Assembly (NCBI GenBank): GCA_019359115.1
Contig: JAHHHW010000138.1
Location: forward strand, 1 to 34,227
DNA: 34,227 nucleotides
Direction of reading: 5' to 3'
DNA from: Pelatocladus maniniholoensis HA4357-MV3
GTDB taxonomy: Bacteria; Cyanobacteriota; Cyanobacteriia; Cyanobacteriales; Nostocaceae
Part shown: in pieces, positions 22,633 through 31,068 of the stretch
How the letters are laid out: the number at the start of each line of letters is the position of its first letter
Numbering within the stretch: position 1 is the first letter of the stretch
Made by a program: the position numbers and the translations under genes
Notes under the pieces: generated by a model
The model's input: the letters and a program-made list of their open reading frames with translations, nothing else
Databases searched by the model: none
Told to the model about the DNA's origin: nothing

Positions 22633-24705
22633 TTAATCCTGCACTTGCCAAATCTTAATAATATTCTCCGCACTACCCCCACTAGCAAGAGTCTGCCCAT
22701 CTGGGCTAATAGCAATAGAATAGATATAACCAGAATCTTTTTTGAGAGTACGAATTGCTTTTCCTGTTTTCAGATTCCACAGTTTAATCGTATTGTCACT
22801 ACTACCACTGACAAGACTGATTGAATCTAAAGATTTATTGTTAGCAGTATTAGATATAAAAGCAACGGAATTAACTTTATCAGTATGGGCTTTTAAAGTC
22901 AGAGTAGCTTTTCCCGTTGCCAGATTCCACAGTTTAATAGTTTTGTCTTTACTGCCACTAGCTAGGCTAGCACCATCGGGACTAAAAGCTACAGAAACAA
23001 TCAAATCAGAATGTCCTTTTAAGGTACGGATATTCTTGGCAGTATTGACATTCCACAGTTTAATAGTTTTATCCCAGCTACCGCTAGCAACAGTTTGTCC
23101 ATCGGGACTAAAAGCTACAGAAGCGATCGCCCCAGAATGTCCAACAAGAGTGCAAATTTCTTTTCCGGTTTTGACATTCCACAGTTTGATCGTCTTATCT
23201 AAACTAGCACTAGCAAGAGTTTGTCCATCAGGACTAAAAGCTACAGAAGTGACACCTGCTTTGTGTCCCTTGAGAGTGAAAATGTCGCTTCCGGTTGCTA
23301 AATCCCATAATTTAACTGTTTCGTCTGCACTTGCACTCGCAAGAGTTCGTCCATCGGGACTAAAGACGACACTCCAAACCCATTGAGAATGTCCCCGCAA
23401 AGTCTGAATTTCTTTTTGAGTTACTAAATCCCAAATTTTAATAGTTTTGTCGTCACTACCACTAGCCAGCTTTTGTCCATCAAAGTCAAAAGCGACAGAA
23501 TTAACATCGCTAGCATGTCCTTTTAAAGTGCTAGGCTCGTCAGATTTTTGAGTTACAGTCACAGTCTCTTGCGGTGGTTCAGGATCAGCAGACTGAGTTA
23601 CCTGTGGGCGAGACTGAAAATACCAAACTCCTACTAATGCCAATATGACAATTACAGCATTAATGAATAATTTATTTTTAAGCTTTTGAGTTGATTGTGC
23701 AAAAAATCCGCCTCTACTTTTTGACGAACCTGACAGTACAGTTTCATCAAGTTCTGGTAATGGTGATGGTTGACGTGATAAATCTCTAATTACATCATCG
23801 GCTGATTGATAGCGTTCTTGAATCTCTATCTTTAGCAGCTTGTCCAAAACCCTACCTAATTCCATTGAAAGGGCGAGTCCACCTCTACTAGGAGTACTAA
23901 AATATTGCCACCAAGATGACACCCAACCATAGCCTTGTTGCATCCACAATTTTGATGGAGAAGTTCCAGTTAGCAGATAAAAACAAGTGGCGCCCAAACT
24001 AAATAAATCACTAGCTGGATAAGCTTCTCCATCCTGCATTTGTTCAACAGGAGTATACCCATGTGAACCAATAGTTGTTCCCATCTTCGGCTGTACTGTT
24101 GTTGTCAGCAGCTTTGAGGCTCCAAAATCAATTAATACTAGCTCTCCTTTTGAATCTCTTTCTCTAGAAGGATGCAAAGTTTTACGACGAATAATGTTTT
24201 GAGGTTTGATATCTCGGTGAACTACACCATGGTCATGAATAAATTTCAGAACTGGCAATAAATCTAATAAAAGTTCTCGAATTTTCCTCTCACTAAATCT
24301 ACCTTGCTCCTGCAATTCTTTTAATAAATTTTGTCCATCTATATATTGTTGTACTAAATATAAATAGTTATCTTGCTCAAAGTAAGCTAGCAGGTGGGGA
24401 ATTTGTGGATGTTCTCCCAACTCTTCTAGCCTTTGGGCTTCCTGTTCAAAAAGCTGGACAGCTTTTTTTAATGCCCCTGTGTCTTTGACTTTTGGGGCGA
24501 GTTGCTTAACAACGCATTTAACATTTAGTTTGTCGATATCTTCCGCTAGATAGGTGATACTAAATCCACCTTCTACAGACAATCTGTCAATAACACGATA
24601 GTGACCTCTAAGCAGAGGTACTAGTGGGGTTCCACAATTCTGACAATATTGGCTATCATCAGGATTTAAAGGATGTTGGCAATCAGGATTCAGGCAGCAA
24701 ATCAT
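22633..24705 (-). CDS. Zinc-ribbon, Ser/Thr kinase, TM, WD40 protein 1
   Basis: This encodes 690 aa. The N-terminus has a four-Cys ribbon (CLNPDC, CQNC). The kinase domain (about 35-310) has Lys in VVKQLAPKV, HRDIKPQNII (catalytic loop), LIDFGASK (DFG) and the activation segment ending GYTPVEQ. The Gly-rich loop is LSVEGGFSITY, where the usual last Gly is Ser. One membrane helix follows (about 347-366). Seven WD40 repeats (about 392-690) then follow, each of the form TLKGH...SVAFSPDGQTLASGS. The kinase is cytosolic; the WD40 propeller would be on the other side of the membrane. The paralogue at 28070 has the same architecture. Substrate unknown. Confidence 0.9.
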   Translation of the reverse strand: MICCLNPDCQHPLNPDDSQYCQNCGTPLVPLLRGHYRVIDRLSVEGGFSITYLAEDIDKLNVKCVVKQLAPKVKDTGALKKAVQLFEQEAQRLEELGEHPQIPHLLAYFEQDNYLYLVQQYIDGQNLLKELQEQGRFSERKIRELLLDLLPVLKFIHDHGVVHRDIKPQNIIRRKTLHPSRERDSKGELVLIDFGASKLLTTTVQPKMGTTIGSHGYTPVEQMQDGEAYPASDLFSLGATCFYLLTGTSPSKLWMQQGYGWVSSWWQYFSTPSRGGLALSMELGRVLDKLLKIEIQERYQSADDVIRDLSRQPSPLPELDETVLSGSSKSRGGFFAQSTQKLKNKLFINAVIVILALVGVWYFQSRPQVTQSADPEPPQETVTVTQKSDEPSTLKGHASDVNSVAFDFDGQKLASGSDDKTIKIWDLVTQKEIQTLRGHSQWVWSVVFSPDGRTLASASADETVKLWDLATGSDIFTLKGHKAGVTSVAFSPDGQTLASASLDKTIKLWNVKTGKEICTLVGHSGAIASVAFSPDGQTVASGSWDKTIKLWNVNTAKNIRTLKGHSDLIVSVAFSPDGASLASGSKDKTIKLWNLATGKATLTLKAHTDKVNSVAFISNTANNKSLDSISLVSGSSDNTIKLWNLKTGKAIRTLKKDSGYIYSIAISPDGQTLASGGSAENIIKIWQVQD

Positions 24706-25266
24706 ACTAGCAAGAAATTTGCAGCTTGAGTATATATTAATTCATGACGTATCATTTTGCTATTAATTTGCCAAAATAAACTTTCTGACTCCAGAATCAA
24801 TCTACTGGTAACTAAGCAATTTAAAATTAAAGTATAGGATATTTTTCTATAATCGTGGTTGCCAGTAGTACAGACGCTGGTATTAGTACATCTATGTTCA
24901 CATTTTATATATTACCAAATAAGCACGGAAACAACATTTTTTAACAGACTTGTACAGTTATAAATCAAAAAAGCATGAATAATACTTATATTCAGTAAAT
25001 ACTACGCAAAGCAGATAAAATATTTTTTCAGTAGTGAATATATCAAACTTTTAATAAAAACAACTATCTAAAGTAATATAAAAGTAACCTTTTACTACAA
25101 TAAACATCTAATTTATAAAATATGCCATAAGTTAAAAACAACTAAACTTATTTTTACTGGAATTTCCATCACAATCAAGATGATTTTTCAGGTAGATTTA
25201 GAATTTTTAAAACTATTTTTTTCGTATTTCATATATTATCCATGTATCAGAATTATGAGGAGTGAC
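24706..25266. other. Divergent AT-rich intergenic region
   Basis: About 560 bp between the kinase start and the start chosen for the secreted PPC protein. The sequence is very AT-rich with no gene-like frame; promoters for both genes must lie here, but I cannot pick out boxes. The upstream codons of the PPC gene's longer open frame (25180-25266) lie in the same AT-rich stretch. Confidence 0.5.
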
Positions 25267-26730
25267 ATGTTCGTAGTAAAAAATAACAAAAATTTTTGGA
25301 ATAAATTTGATTTAGCCGTAATTATTTCTTTGAGTAGTAGTTTGTTAATCACAAATTATGCTTTGCCTATAGCTGCGTTGGAAATTCCTAAACAGTCGGA
25401 AGAATTCACAATTGCTAAAACACCAGATGAGAGACAACCAGAAGCAGTCCAACAGGCGATCGAGCAAATTCCTGTTACGCAACCATCTCCAGCCGCTCAA
25501 ACTAATCAACCGATAGAATCTCCCATCCCTTCGACACCCGCACCATCTCCAACTCCTACACCTACTCCAAAACCTCAACCTTCTGGTACTGGTTCTACTC
25601 CAACTCCAACTCCAGCATCTACTCCAAAACCTCAACCTTCTGGTACTGGTTCTACTCCAACTCCAACTCCAACTCCAGCATCTACTCCAAAACCTCAACC
25701 TTCTGGTACTGGTTCTACTCCCAGTACCCAACCAGCACCACAGCCAAAGCCTCGTCCTTCTACACCAACTACACCAAAACCGACTAATACCCAACCAGCA
25801 CTACAACCAAAGCCTCGTCCTTCTAAACCAACTACACCAAAACCGACTAATACCCAACCAGCACCACAACCAAATCCTCGTCCTTCTACACCAACTACAC
25901 CAAAACCGACTAATACCCAACCAGCACCACAACCAAATCCTCGTCCTGTTAATTCTTCACCCTCTAGGATTAAGCCTACAAATAATAATAGAAATCCTGG
26001 TGGCTCACCTGTTTCTGGTAGTAAAATACCTAACGCTAAACCAATTAACTTTGTAGACATTCAATTGGGTGTCTTAGCCCCAGGTGATTTTAAATCTCAA
26101 GGTAGGTATTTTCACTTTTATCAGTTTGAGGGCAGGGAAAATCAATTAATTCAAATCAGACTGATTGGTAGTGCTGATCAACGCCGTTCTAACAATCTGA
26201 ATCTAAATCCATTCATGATTTTGCTTGACCCCAATAATAACGTTCTTGCTAAAAGAAGTAGTGGAGAAGCAGGTAGTAACGGGGAAGTCAAAGATGCATT
26301 TCTATTTATCAGACTACCTGCTAGAGGTGTTTATACGATCGCAGTCACTAGCCGCAATCCTGGAGAAATAGGTCGTTATAGTTTAGCTTTAAGGAACGAT
26401 AGAGCTAGTTACACTCTCGATGAATCAGACCAATTGGCAGCAAACGGCTCTAAACTCAAAAATAATGGCAGTCCTTACAATGTTTCTAGGTTTGAGGGTA
26501 AAAAAGACCAACTTGTGAGCATACGTGTAGATAGTGTCCTAGAACAGTTTTCTCCCTATATCGTTCTGCTCAATTCCAAAGGTCAAGTCATTGCTGCGGA
26601 TAATGATAAAGATGGTAGATATACTGCTTTGATTGATCGAGCTAAGTTACCTGAAGATGGAACTTACTATGTTGTGGTGATTTCCTCTGCTCCTCAACGA
26701 ACAGGTACATATCGATTGACTATTTTTTAG
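25267..26730 (+). CDS. Secreted Pro/Thr/Gln-rich protein with two PPC-type domains
   Basis: The open frame begins at 25180 but I choose ATG 25267 (487 aa), because GAGGAG at 25257-25262 precedes it and a signal peptide follows directly (FDLAVIISLSSSLLITNYALPIAA). A long low-complexity region comes next, built of two repeat families: about 19-21 residues starting TPKPQPSGTG (three times) and 21 residues of the type TQPAPQPKPRPSTPTTPKPTN (three and a half times). The C-terminal part holds two bacterial pre-peptidase (PPC) beta-sandwich domains (QFEGRENQLIQIRL..., RFEGKKDQLVSIRV..., each ending in an IGRYSLAL- or TGTYRLTI-like strand). The likely place is the periplasm or cell surface; no protease domain is present. 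Confidence 0.8.
   Translation: MFVVKNNKNFWNKFDLAVIISLSSSLLITNYALPIAALEIPKQSEEFTIAKTPDERQPEAVQQAIEQIPVTQPSPAAQTNQPIESPIPSTPAPSPTPTPTPKPQPSGTGSTPTPTPASTPKPQPSGTGSTPTPTPTPASTPKPQPSGTGSTPSTQPAPQPKPRPSTPTTPKPTNTQPALQPKPRPSKPTTPKPTNTQPAPQPNPRPSTPTTPKPTNTQPAPQPNPRPVNSSPSRIKPTNNNRNPGGSPVSGSKIPNAKPINFVDIQLGVLAPGDFKSQGRYFHFYQFEGRENQLIQIRLIGSADQRRSNNLNLNPFMILLDPNNNVLAKRSSGEAGSNGEVKDAFLFIRLPARGVYTIAVTSRNPGEIGRYSLALRNDRASYTLDESDQLAANGSKLKNNGSPYNVSRFEGKKDQLVSIRVDSVLEQFSPYIVLLNSKGQVIAADNDKDGRYTALIDRAKLPEDGTYYVVVISSAPQRTGTYRLTIF
25560..25950 (+). repeat. Coding tandem repeats in the PPC protein
   Basis: Two DNA-level arrays lie head to tail: units of 57-63 bp starting near ACTCCAAAACCTCAACC (three copies) and 63-bp units starting near ACCCAACCAGCACCA (three full and one partial). 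The codons are nearly identical between units, so the array may expand or contract. Antisense frames over it encode Trp/Arg- or Gly-rich peptides and are artefacts. Confidence 0.85.
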
Positions 26731-26776
26731 CCTTATCTGCCAACTATTAGGATTCGTGAATCATTCTTGAACAACA

Positions 26777-26809
26777 AAATCCCCGATTTCTTCAATAAAT
26801 CGGGGATTT
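26777..26809. terminator. Bidirectional terminator hairpin
   Basis: AAATCCCCGATTT (26777-26789) and AAATCGGGGATTT (26797-26809) form a perfect 13-bp stem with a 7-base loop. It lies between the stop of the PPC gene and the convergent WD40 gene and could serve both. Confidence 0.75.
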
Positions 26810-26859
26810 GGGTGTCTTAATTTCCACAACTGTTAGACAGATTGCTATACCAACAATCT

Positions 26860-27900
26860 TTACTGCGATACCCGCCAAATCTTGATCGTTTTGTCCAGAC
26901 TACTACTTGCAACAGAATTACCATCAGCACTAAAGACTACAGACCAAACTTTGTCGTCATGTCCTTCAAGGGTGCGAATTTCTTCTCCTGTTTTCATATT
27001 CCAAAGTTTGATGGTCTTGTCCCAACTACCACTAGCCAAAGTCTTCCCATCTGGACTAAAGCTGACAGACCAAACCTTGTTGGTATGACCTGTAAATGTG
27101 TAACTTTCTTTACCAGTTTTTAAATTCCACAGTTTGATCGTGTTGTCCCAGCTACCACTTGCTAAAGTATTGCTATCAGGTGTAAAAGCAAGAGAATGAA
27201 CTGCCTCTGTGTGACCTCTCAAGACGCGAATTTGTTTTCCTGTATGTAAATTCCACAGTTTTACGCTGTTGTCAAAGTAACTGCTACTAGCAATTATATT
27301 TCTATCAGGGCTAATAGCGATCGCATCTACTACGTCACAATCTCCTTTGAGTGTGCGAATTTGTTTGCCTGTGGTTACATCCCATAATTTAATACTCTGA
27401 TCCCAACTGCCACTAACTAAAGTTTGGTTATCTGAACTGAAGGCAATAGACTGAACTGAGGCTAGATGTCCTTTTAAAGTCCGAATTAATTTTCCTGTTT
27501 GCAAATCCCAAATTTTGATGGTATTATCTGCACTGGCAGACGCAAGAATTTTGCCATCAGGACTAATAGCAACAGAATTGATCCATTCAGAATGCCCCTT
27601 CAAGGTGTGTAATTCTGTTCTTGTTGCCAGATCCCAAATTTTGATAGTTTTGTCTGTGCTTGCAGAAGCAAGTTTCTTACCATCTGGACTAATTGCCACA
27701 GACCAAACGGGGTAGGCATGTCCTTTGAGGGTGAGAGCGTCGCCGACCCCAAGATTAGCCCATGCCGCTTTATTCGGCTGACTAAAGCTTTCAGGAGACA
27801 AGCTGGTGGCAGCTGGGGCAGATTGCCACAGCCAAGTTCCTCCAGATCCTAAAACTATGATCGCCGCACCCGTTATAATTTTGATTTTTGAGTAGCTCAT
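26860..27900 (-). CDS. Seven-repeat WD40 protein with N-terminal membrane anchor
   Basis: This encodes 346 aa. Residues 5-27 (IKIITGAAIIVLGSGGTWLW) form one hydrophobic helix, probably an uncleaved anchor, and the remainder is a complete seven-blade WD40 propeller (TLKGHAYPVWSVAI to TLEGHDDKVWSVVF, each followed by a GKxLASxSxDxTIKIW strand). It probably serves as an interaction platform outside the cytosol. It is the WD40 half of its two kinase neighbours without a kinase domain, and the blade sequences are close to theirs, so it may derive from one by loss of the kinase. It is transcribed leftward; the kinase at 28070 lies upstream with a 169-bp gap. Confidence 0.88.
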   Translation of the reverse strand: MSYSKIKIITGAAIIVLGSGGTWLWQSAPAATSLSPESFSQPNKAAWANLGVGDALTLKGHAYPVWSVAISPDGKKLASASTDKTIKIWDLATRTELHTLKGHSEWINSVAISPDGKILASASADNTIKIWDLQTGKLIRTLKGHLASVQSIAFSSDNQTLVSGSWDQSIKLWDVTTGKQIRTLKGDCDVVDAIAISPDRNIIASSSYFDNSVKLWNLHTGKQIRVLRGHTEAVHSLAFTPDSNTLASGSWDNTIKLWNLKTGKESYTFTGHTNKVWSVSFSPDGKTLASGSWDKTIKLWNMKTGEEIRTLEGHDDKVWSVVFSADGNSVASSSLDKTIKIWRVSQ

Positions 27901-28069
27901 TTGTACAGATATTGCAAATTCAGCAGTTGCTTAGGTCTCATGCTGTGAAATTCACAAACCAGAGATTTGATATACTTTCCTGGGGATAAATTTATTTACC
28001 CATTGGATGAACGACTTTTCAGATTTATTGGTCAATATTTAACATTACTTTTTATATGTAAAAAAATGA

Positions 28070-30115
28070 TTAAGTTGAGACTCGCCAAATTTTGATGATG
28101 TTGTCAAAACCACAACTAACTAAAATGTTGCCATTTTGACTAAAAGCTAGAGACTGAACTCCGTCGCCGTGTCCTGCTAGGGTGCGAATTAGTTCACCTG
28201 TTTTTATATTCCACAATTTAATAGTCTTATCGCTACTACCGCTAGCAATAGTTTGACCATCTGGACTCAGGGCAACAGACCGAACTCCTCCAGAATGGCC
28301 TGTAAGGGTACGAATTTCTTTTCCGGTTGTCAAATCCCAAATTTTAATGGTCTGATCATCACTACCACTGATCAGAGTTTTTCCATCTGGTGTCATCGTG
28401 ATGGATGTTACAGCTTGGGTATGTCCTGTCAGAGTACGAATTTCGTTTCCGGTTGTCACATCCCAAATTTTGATAGTTTGATCACGACTACCACTGATCA
28501 AAGTTTTTTGATCGGGACTGAAGACGATAGATCGCACCCAAGAGGTATGGCCATTAAAAGTGCGAATTTCCTGACCAGTTGCCAAATCCCATAATTTAAT
28601 CGTGTTATCGTCGCTACCGTTGGCTACAAGATTACCATCTGGGCTAATGGCCAGAGTATGAACTGAGTTTGTATGTCCCTCAAAAGTTCGGATTTCCTGT
28701 CCTCTGGCTAGGTTCCAGAGTTTGATAGTTTTGTCCTCACTACCACTAACCAAGGTTTGTCCGTCTGGGGTGATGCTAACAACATTAACGCGATCGCTAT
28801 GCCCTTTTAAAGTAATGATTTCCTGTCCTGTTGTTAAACTCCAAAGTTTAATCGTGTCCCCACTGTTGCTGACAATTGTCTTACCATCTGGGCTAATCGC
28901 AACAGACAAAACCGATTTTGAAGGCGATTTGAAAGTGTGCGCTAAATAAAAATTCCCCATAGGCAATTTAGAGGATTGAGGAATAATTGCTTCGGTATTA
29001 GTTGCTGTATTATCCGATTGACCAAAACGAGAAGAAACAGAGATGTCAAAATGATGGGATTGGCGATAGAAGAATTCACCCAATACGATCAACATGACGA
29101 AAGAACTCAGCAAGAATAAATTTCTTACTAATGTGTATTTTTTCGGTACAAATGGCGGCTGAGTAGGTGGTAATATTACCGACGAGTTAGCTATTTCGGT
29201 TTTTCGTTCCGATAGCTGCTTAGGCTTAGGCATCAAAGCTTTCAGAACTTGTTCAGCTGATTGATAGCGCTGTTGAGTATCTTTTGCTAATAGCTTGTCA
29301 ATAACTTCAGCCAGTTCAGTGGCGATCGGACTCTTTAAATAGTGTTGCCAATCTTGCACCCAAGCATAGCCATGTTCTGTCCACAGTTTAAAAGGAGAAA
29401 CTCCAGTCAACAAATGAAAGCAAGTAGCTCCTAAACTGAATAAATCGCTGGCTGGGTAGGCTTTTCCATCTCTGATTTGTTCGATCGCTGAATAGCCATG
29501 TGAACCAATCGAAGTACCCATTTGTATGTGTACTTTCGCTGTTAATTGCTTTGAAGAACCAAAATCAATCAAGCATAGACGTCCATCATTTTTACGTCGG
29601 ATAATATTCTGTGGCTTGATATCTCTATGAATAACTCCTCTTTCATGAATAAATCTTAAAACAGGTAATAAATCTAACAAAATATCTCGAATTTCTTTAG
29701 CACTATACCCTCTTTTTTGTTGCAACTCCTTTAACAAATTCTGTCCATCTATAAACTGCTGCACCAAATAAAGGTATGTGTTTTCTTCAAAATAAGCTAA
29801 TAAAGTTGGTATTTGCGGATGTTCTCCGAGTTGTTGCAAACGCTGCGCCTCTCTTTGGAATAAATCCATCGCTTTAGAAAGGGCCCAGCTTTCTTGGAAT
29901 TTAGGCGCTAACTGCTTGATAACGCAGCGTTCGTTAAGTTTATCGATATCTTCTGCCAAGTAAGTTCTACCAAATCCACCCTCATCTGACAGCACACGGA
30001 TGACACGAAAACGCTTCCGTAACAGTTGTACGAGGGGACTGTTACAAGTTTGGCAGAACTCCTTTCCATCAGGATTGAGGGGATGTGGGCAATCAGGATT
30101 TAAGCAGCAGATCAT
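28070..30115 (-). CDS. Zinc-ribbon, Ser/Thr kinase, TM, WD40 protein 2
   Basis: This encodes 681 aa, a paralogue of the 22633 gene. The four-Cys ribbon (CLNPDC, CQTC) is kept. The kinase domain (about 35-310) has a canonical Gly-rich loop LSDEGGFGRTYLAED, catalytic HRDIKPQNII, LIDFGSSK and the segment MGTSIGSHGYSAIEQ. A membrane helix lies at about 327-347, and seven WD40 repeats (about 395-681) close the protein. It lacks the insertion found after the catalytic loop of the other kinase (RRKNDGRLCLIDFG versus a longer stretch there). Probably a membrane receptor-type kinase whose sensor is the propeller; the ligand is unknown. Confidence 0.9.
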   Translation of the reverse strand: MICCLNPDCPHPLNPDGKEFCQTCNSPLVQLLRKRFRVIRVLSDEGGFGRTYLAEDIDKLNERCVIKQLAPKFQESWALSKAMDLFQREAQRLQQLGEHPQIPTLLAYFEENTYLYLVQQFIDGQNLLKELQQKRGYSAKEIRDILLDLLPVLRFIHERGVIHRDIKPQNIIRRKNDGRLCLIDFGSSKQLTAKVHIQMGTSIGSHGYSAIEQIRDGKAYPASDLFSLGATCFHLLTGVSPFKLWTEHGYAWVQDWQHYLKSPIATELAEVIDKLLAKDTQQRYQSAEQVLKALMPKPKQLSERKTEIANSSVILPPTQPPFVPKKYTLVRNLFLLSSFVMLIVLGEFFYRQSHHFDISVSSRFGQSDNTATNTEAIIPQSSKLPMGNFYLAHTFKSPSKSVLSVAISPDGKTIVSNSGDTIKLWSLTTGQEIITLKGHSDRVNVVSITPDGQTLVSGSEDKTIKLWNLARGQEIRTFEGHTNSVHTLAISPDGNLVANGSDDNTIKLWDLATGQEIRTFNGHTSWVRSIVFSPDQKTLISGSRDQTIKIWDVTTGNEIRTLTGHTQAVTSITMTPDGKTLISGSDDQTIKIWDLTTGKEIRTLTGHSGGVRSVALSPDGQTIASGSSDKTIKLWNIKTGELIRTLAGHGDGVQSLAFSQNGNILVSCGFDNIIKIWRVST

Positions 30116-31068
30116 TGATTACAAAAGGTACGACCGCGTGACAAATGACGCTAAGGATGCCCCGAAAACATTTTCTATATCATTAATAATCTCTTGTATT
30201 ATACTAAATCTCTATGAAAATTTTTGTAAGTCTTTTGAGTACAAGCTAGTAAATGAATTAATCGGTAAATATCAAGCTATATCATTTTGAATTGTAAAAT
30301 TTTGATGTATTGGATACACCACAACTTCATTGCTCGAATTAGTTATTGAAACTGAATAGTAGTAAGTATCAAGATAAATTTATCTAATCACTATAGACTC
30401 CTCAAACACCAAGAATGCCTAGAGTATGTGTAAGTTAAATCTTGCATACTTGAATATAGGCCTCCTATTTGATTTTTGTGAAGCTAGATACACTTCCTGT
30501 TCCCTGTTGAGAGTTCCCTGTTAAGAGTCCTCACAAGTAAATATGAGTTTTTGAAACGGGAGGCTACGCCAACAAAAATCAAATATAATTACTCTAAGTA
30601 TAAGATTTTGAATTGCTCTTAAACTGTCTATTGATTTGTTTTAGCTAATGTCAATAGATTAAATTATACTTAAGTACTTCTCAAATTTTTTAGCATTGAG
30701 GAAGCTTTGTATGTTTGCACTTAGAATTACAAAGTAAAAAATTTTTCTCTGCCTCATCTAGCGCTATTGTATCTAAAATATCAGCTTGAGCTTTTGTTTT
30801 AGCTATTACAATCTTGATAATTGTGATAAATGTACAATGCTAACAAAATTAACTATTGTTGAAGATTAGCATTGACCAAAGTCAATTTTTAGTACAATAT
30901 AATATCAATTTTAATAAAATAATTTTAAGGTTTTGCGGTTTTCCTGTTTTGACTGATGACGCAGGAAGTTATTATTTGTAGAGAAACCCAATTCGTAAGA
31001 GAGATTACTGTAGTCAAAGATTAAGTTTGTCAGGTTACTTTAATCAAGCCGAGTGAACGATAACAACT
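30116..31068. other. 953-bp AT-rich intergenic region
   Basis: No gene is seen. It holds the inverted repeat at 30466-30585, a 14-bp tandem (GTTCCCTGTTGAGA and GTTCCCTGTTAAGA at 30499-30526), and AATGCTAA/TTAGCATT inverted arms (30836-30843 and 30866-30873) about 200 bp before the TonB-like gene, followed by TTGACCAAAGTCAA. The promoters of the kinase (leftward) and TonB-like gene (rightward) lie here; I cannot name the boxes. Confidence 0.5.
30466..30585. repeat. 120-bp element with 14-bp perfect inverted ends
   Basis: TATTTGATTTTTGT (30466-30479) and ACAAAAATCAAATA (30572-30585) are exact inverted repeats. Inside lies the 14-bp tandem GTTCCCTGTT type. It is non-coding and MITE-like in shape, but only one copy is in the window. 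Confidence 0.4.

Noticed and set aside
22742-23386. 214-aa rightward frame antisense to the WD40 repeats
   Set aside because: The periodic peptide mirrors the complementary strand's WD40 repeats; similar antisense frames occur over the other two WD40 genes.
25345-26060. Trp/Arg- and Gly-rich antisense frames over the PPC gene
   Set aside because: They are products of the Pro-rich coding repeats read backwards.
30000-30290. 96-aa rightward frame at the kinase 2 start
   Set aside because: It overlaps the kinase N-terminus on the other strand and runs into AT-rich sequence without coding character.
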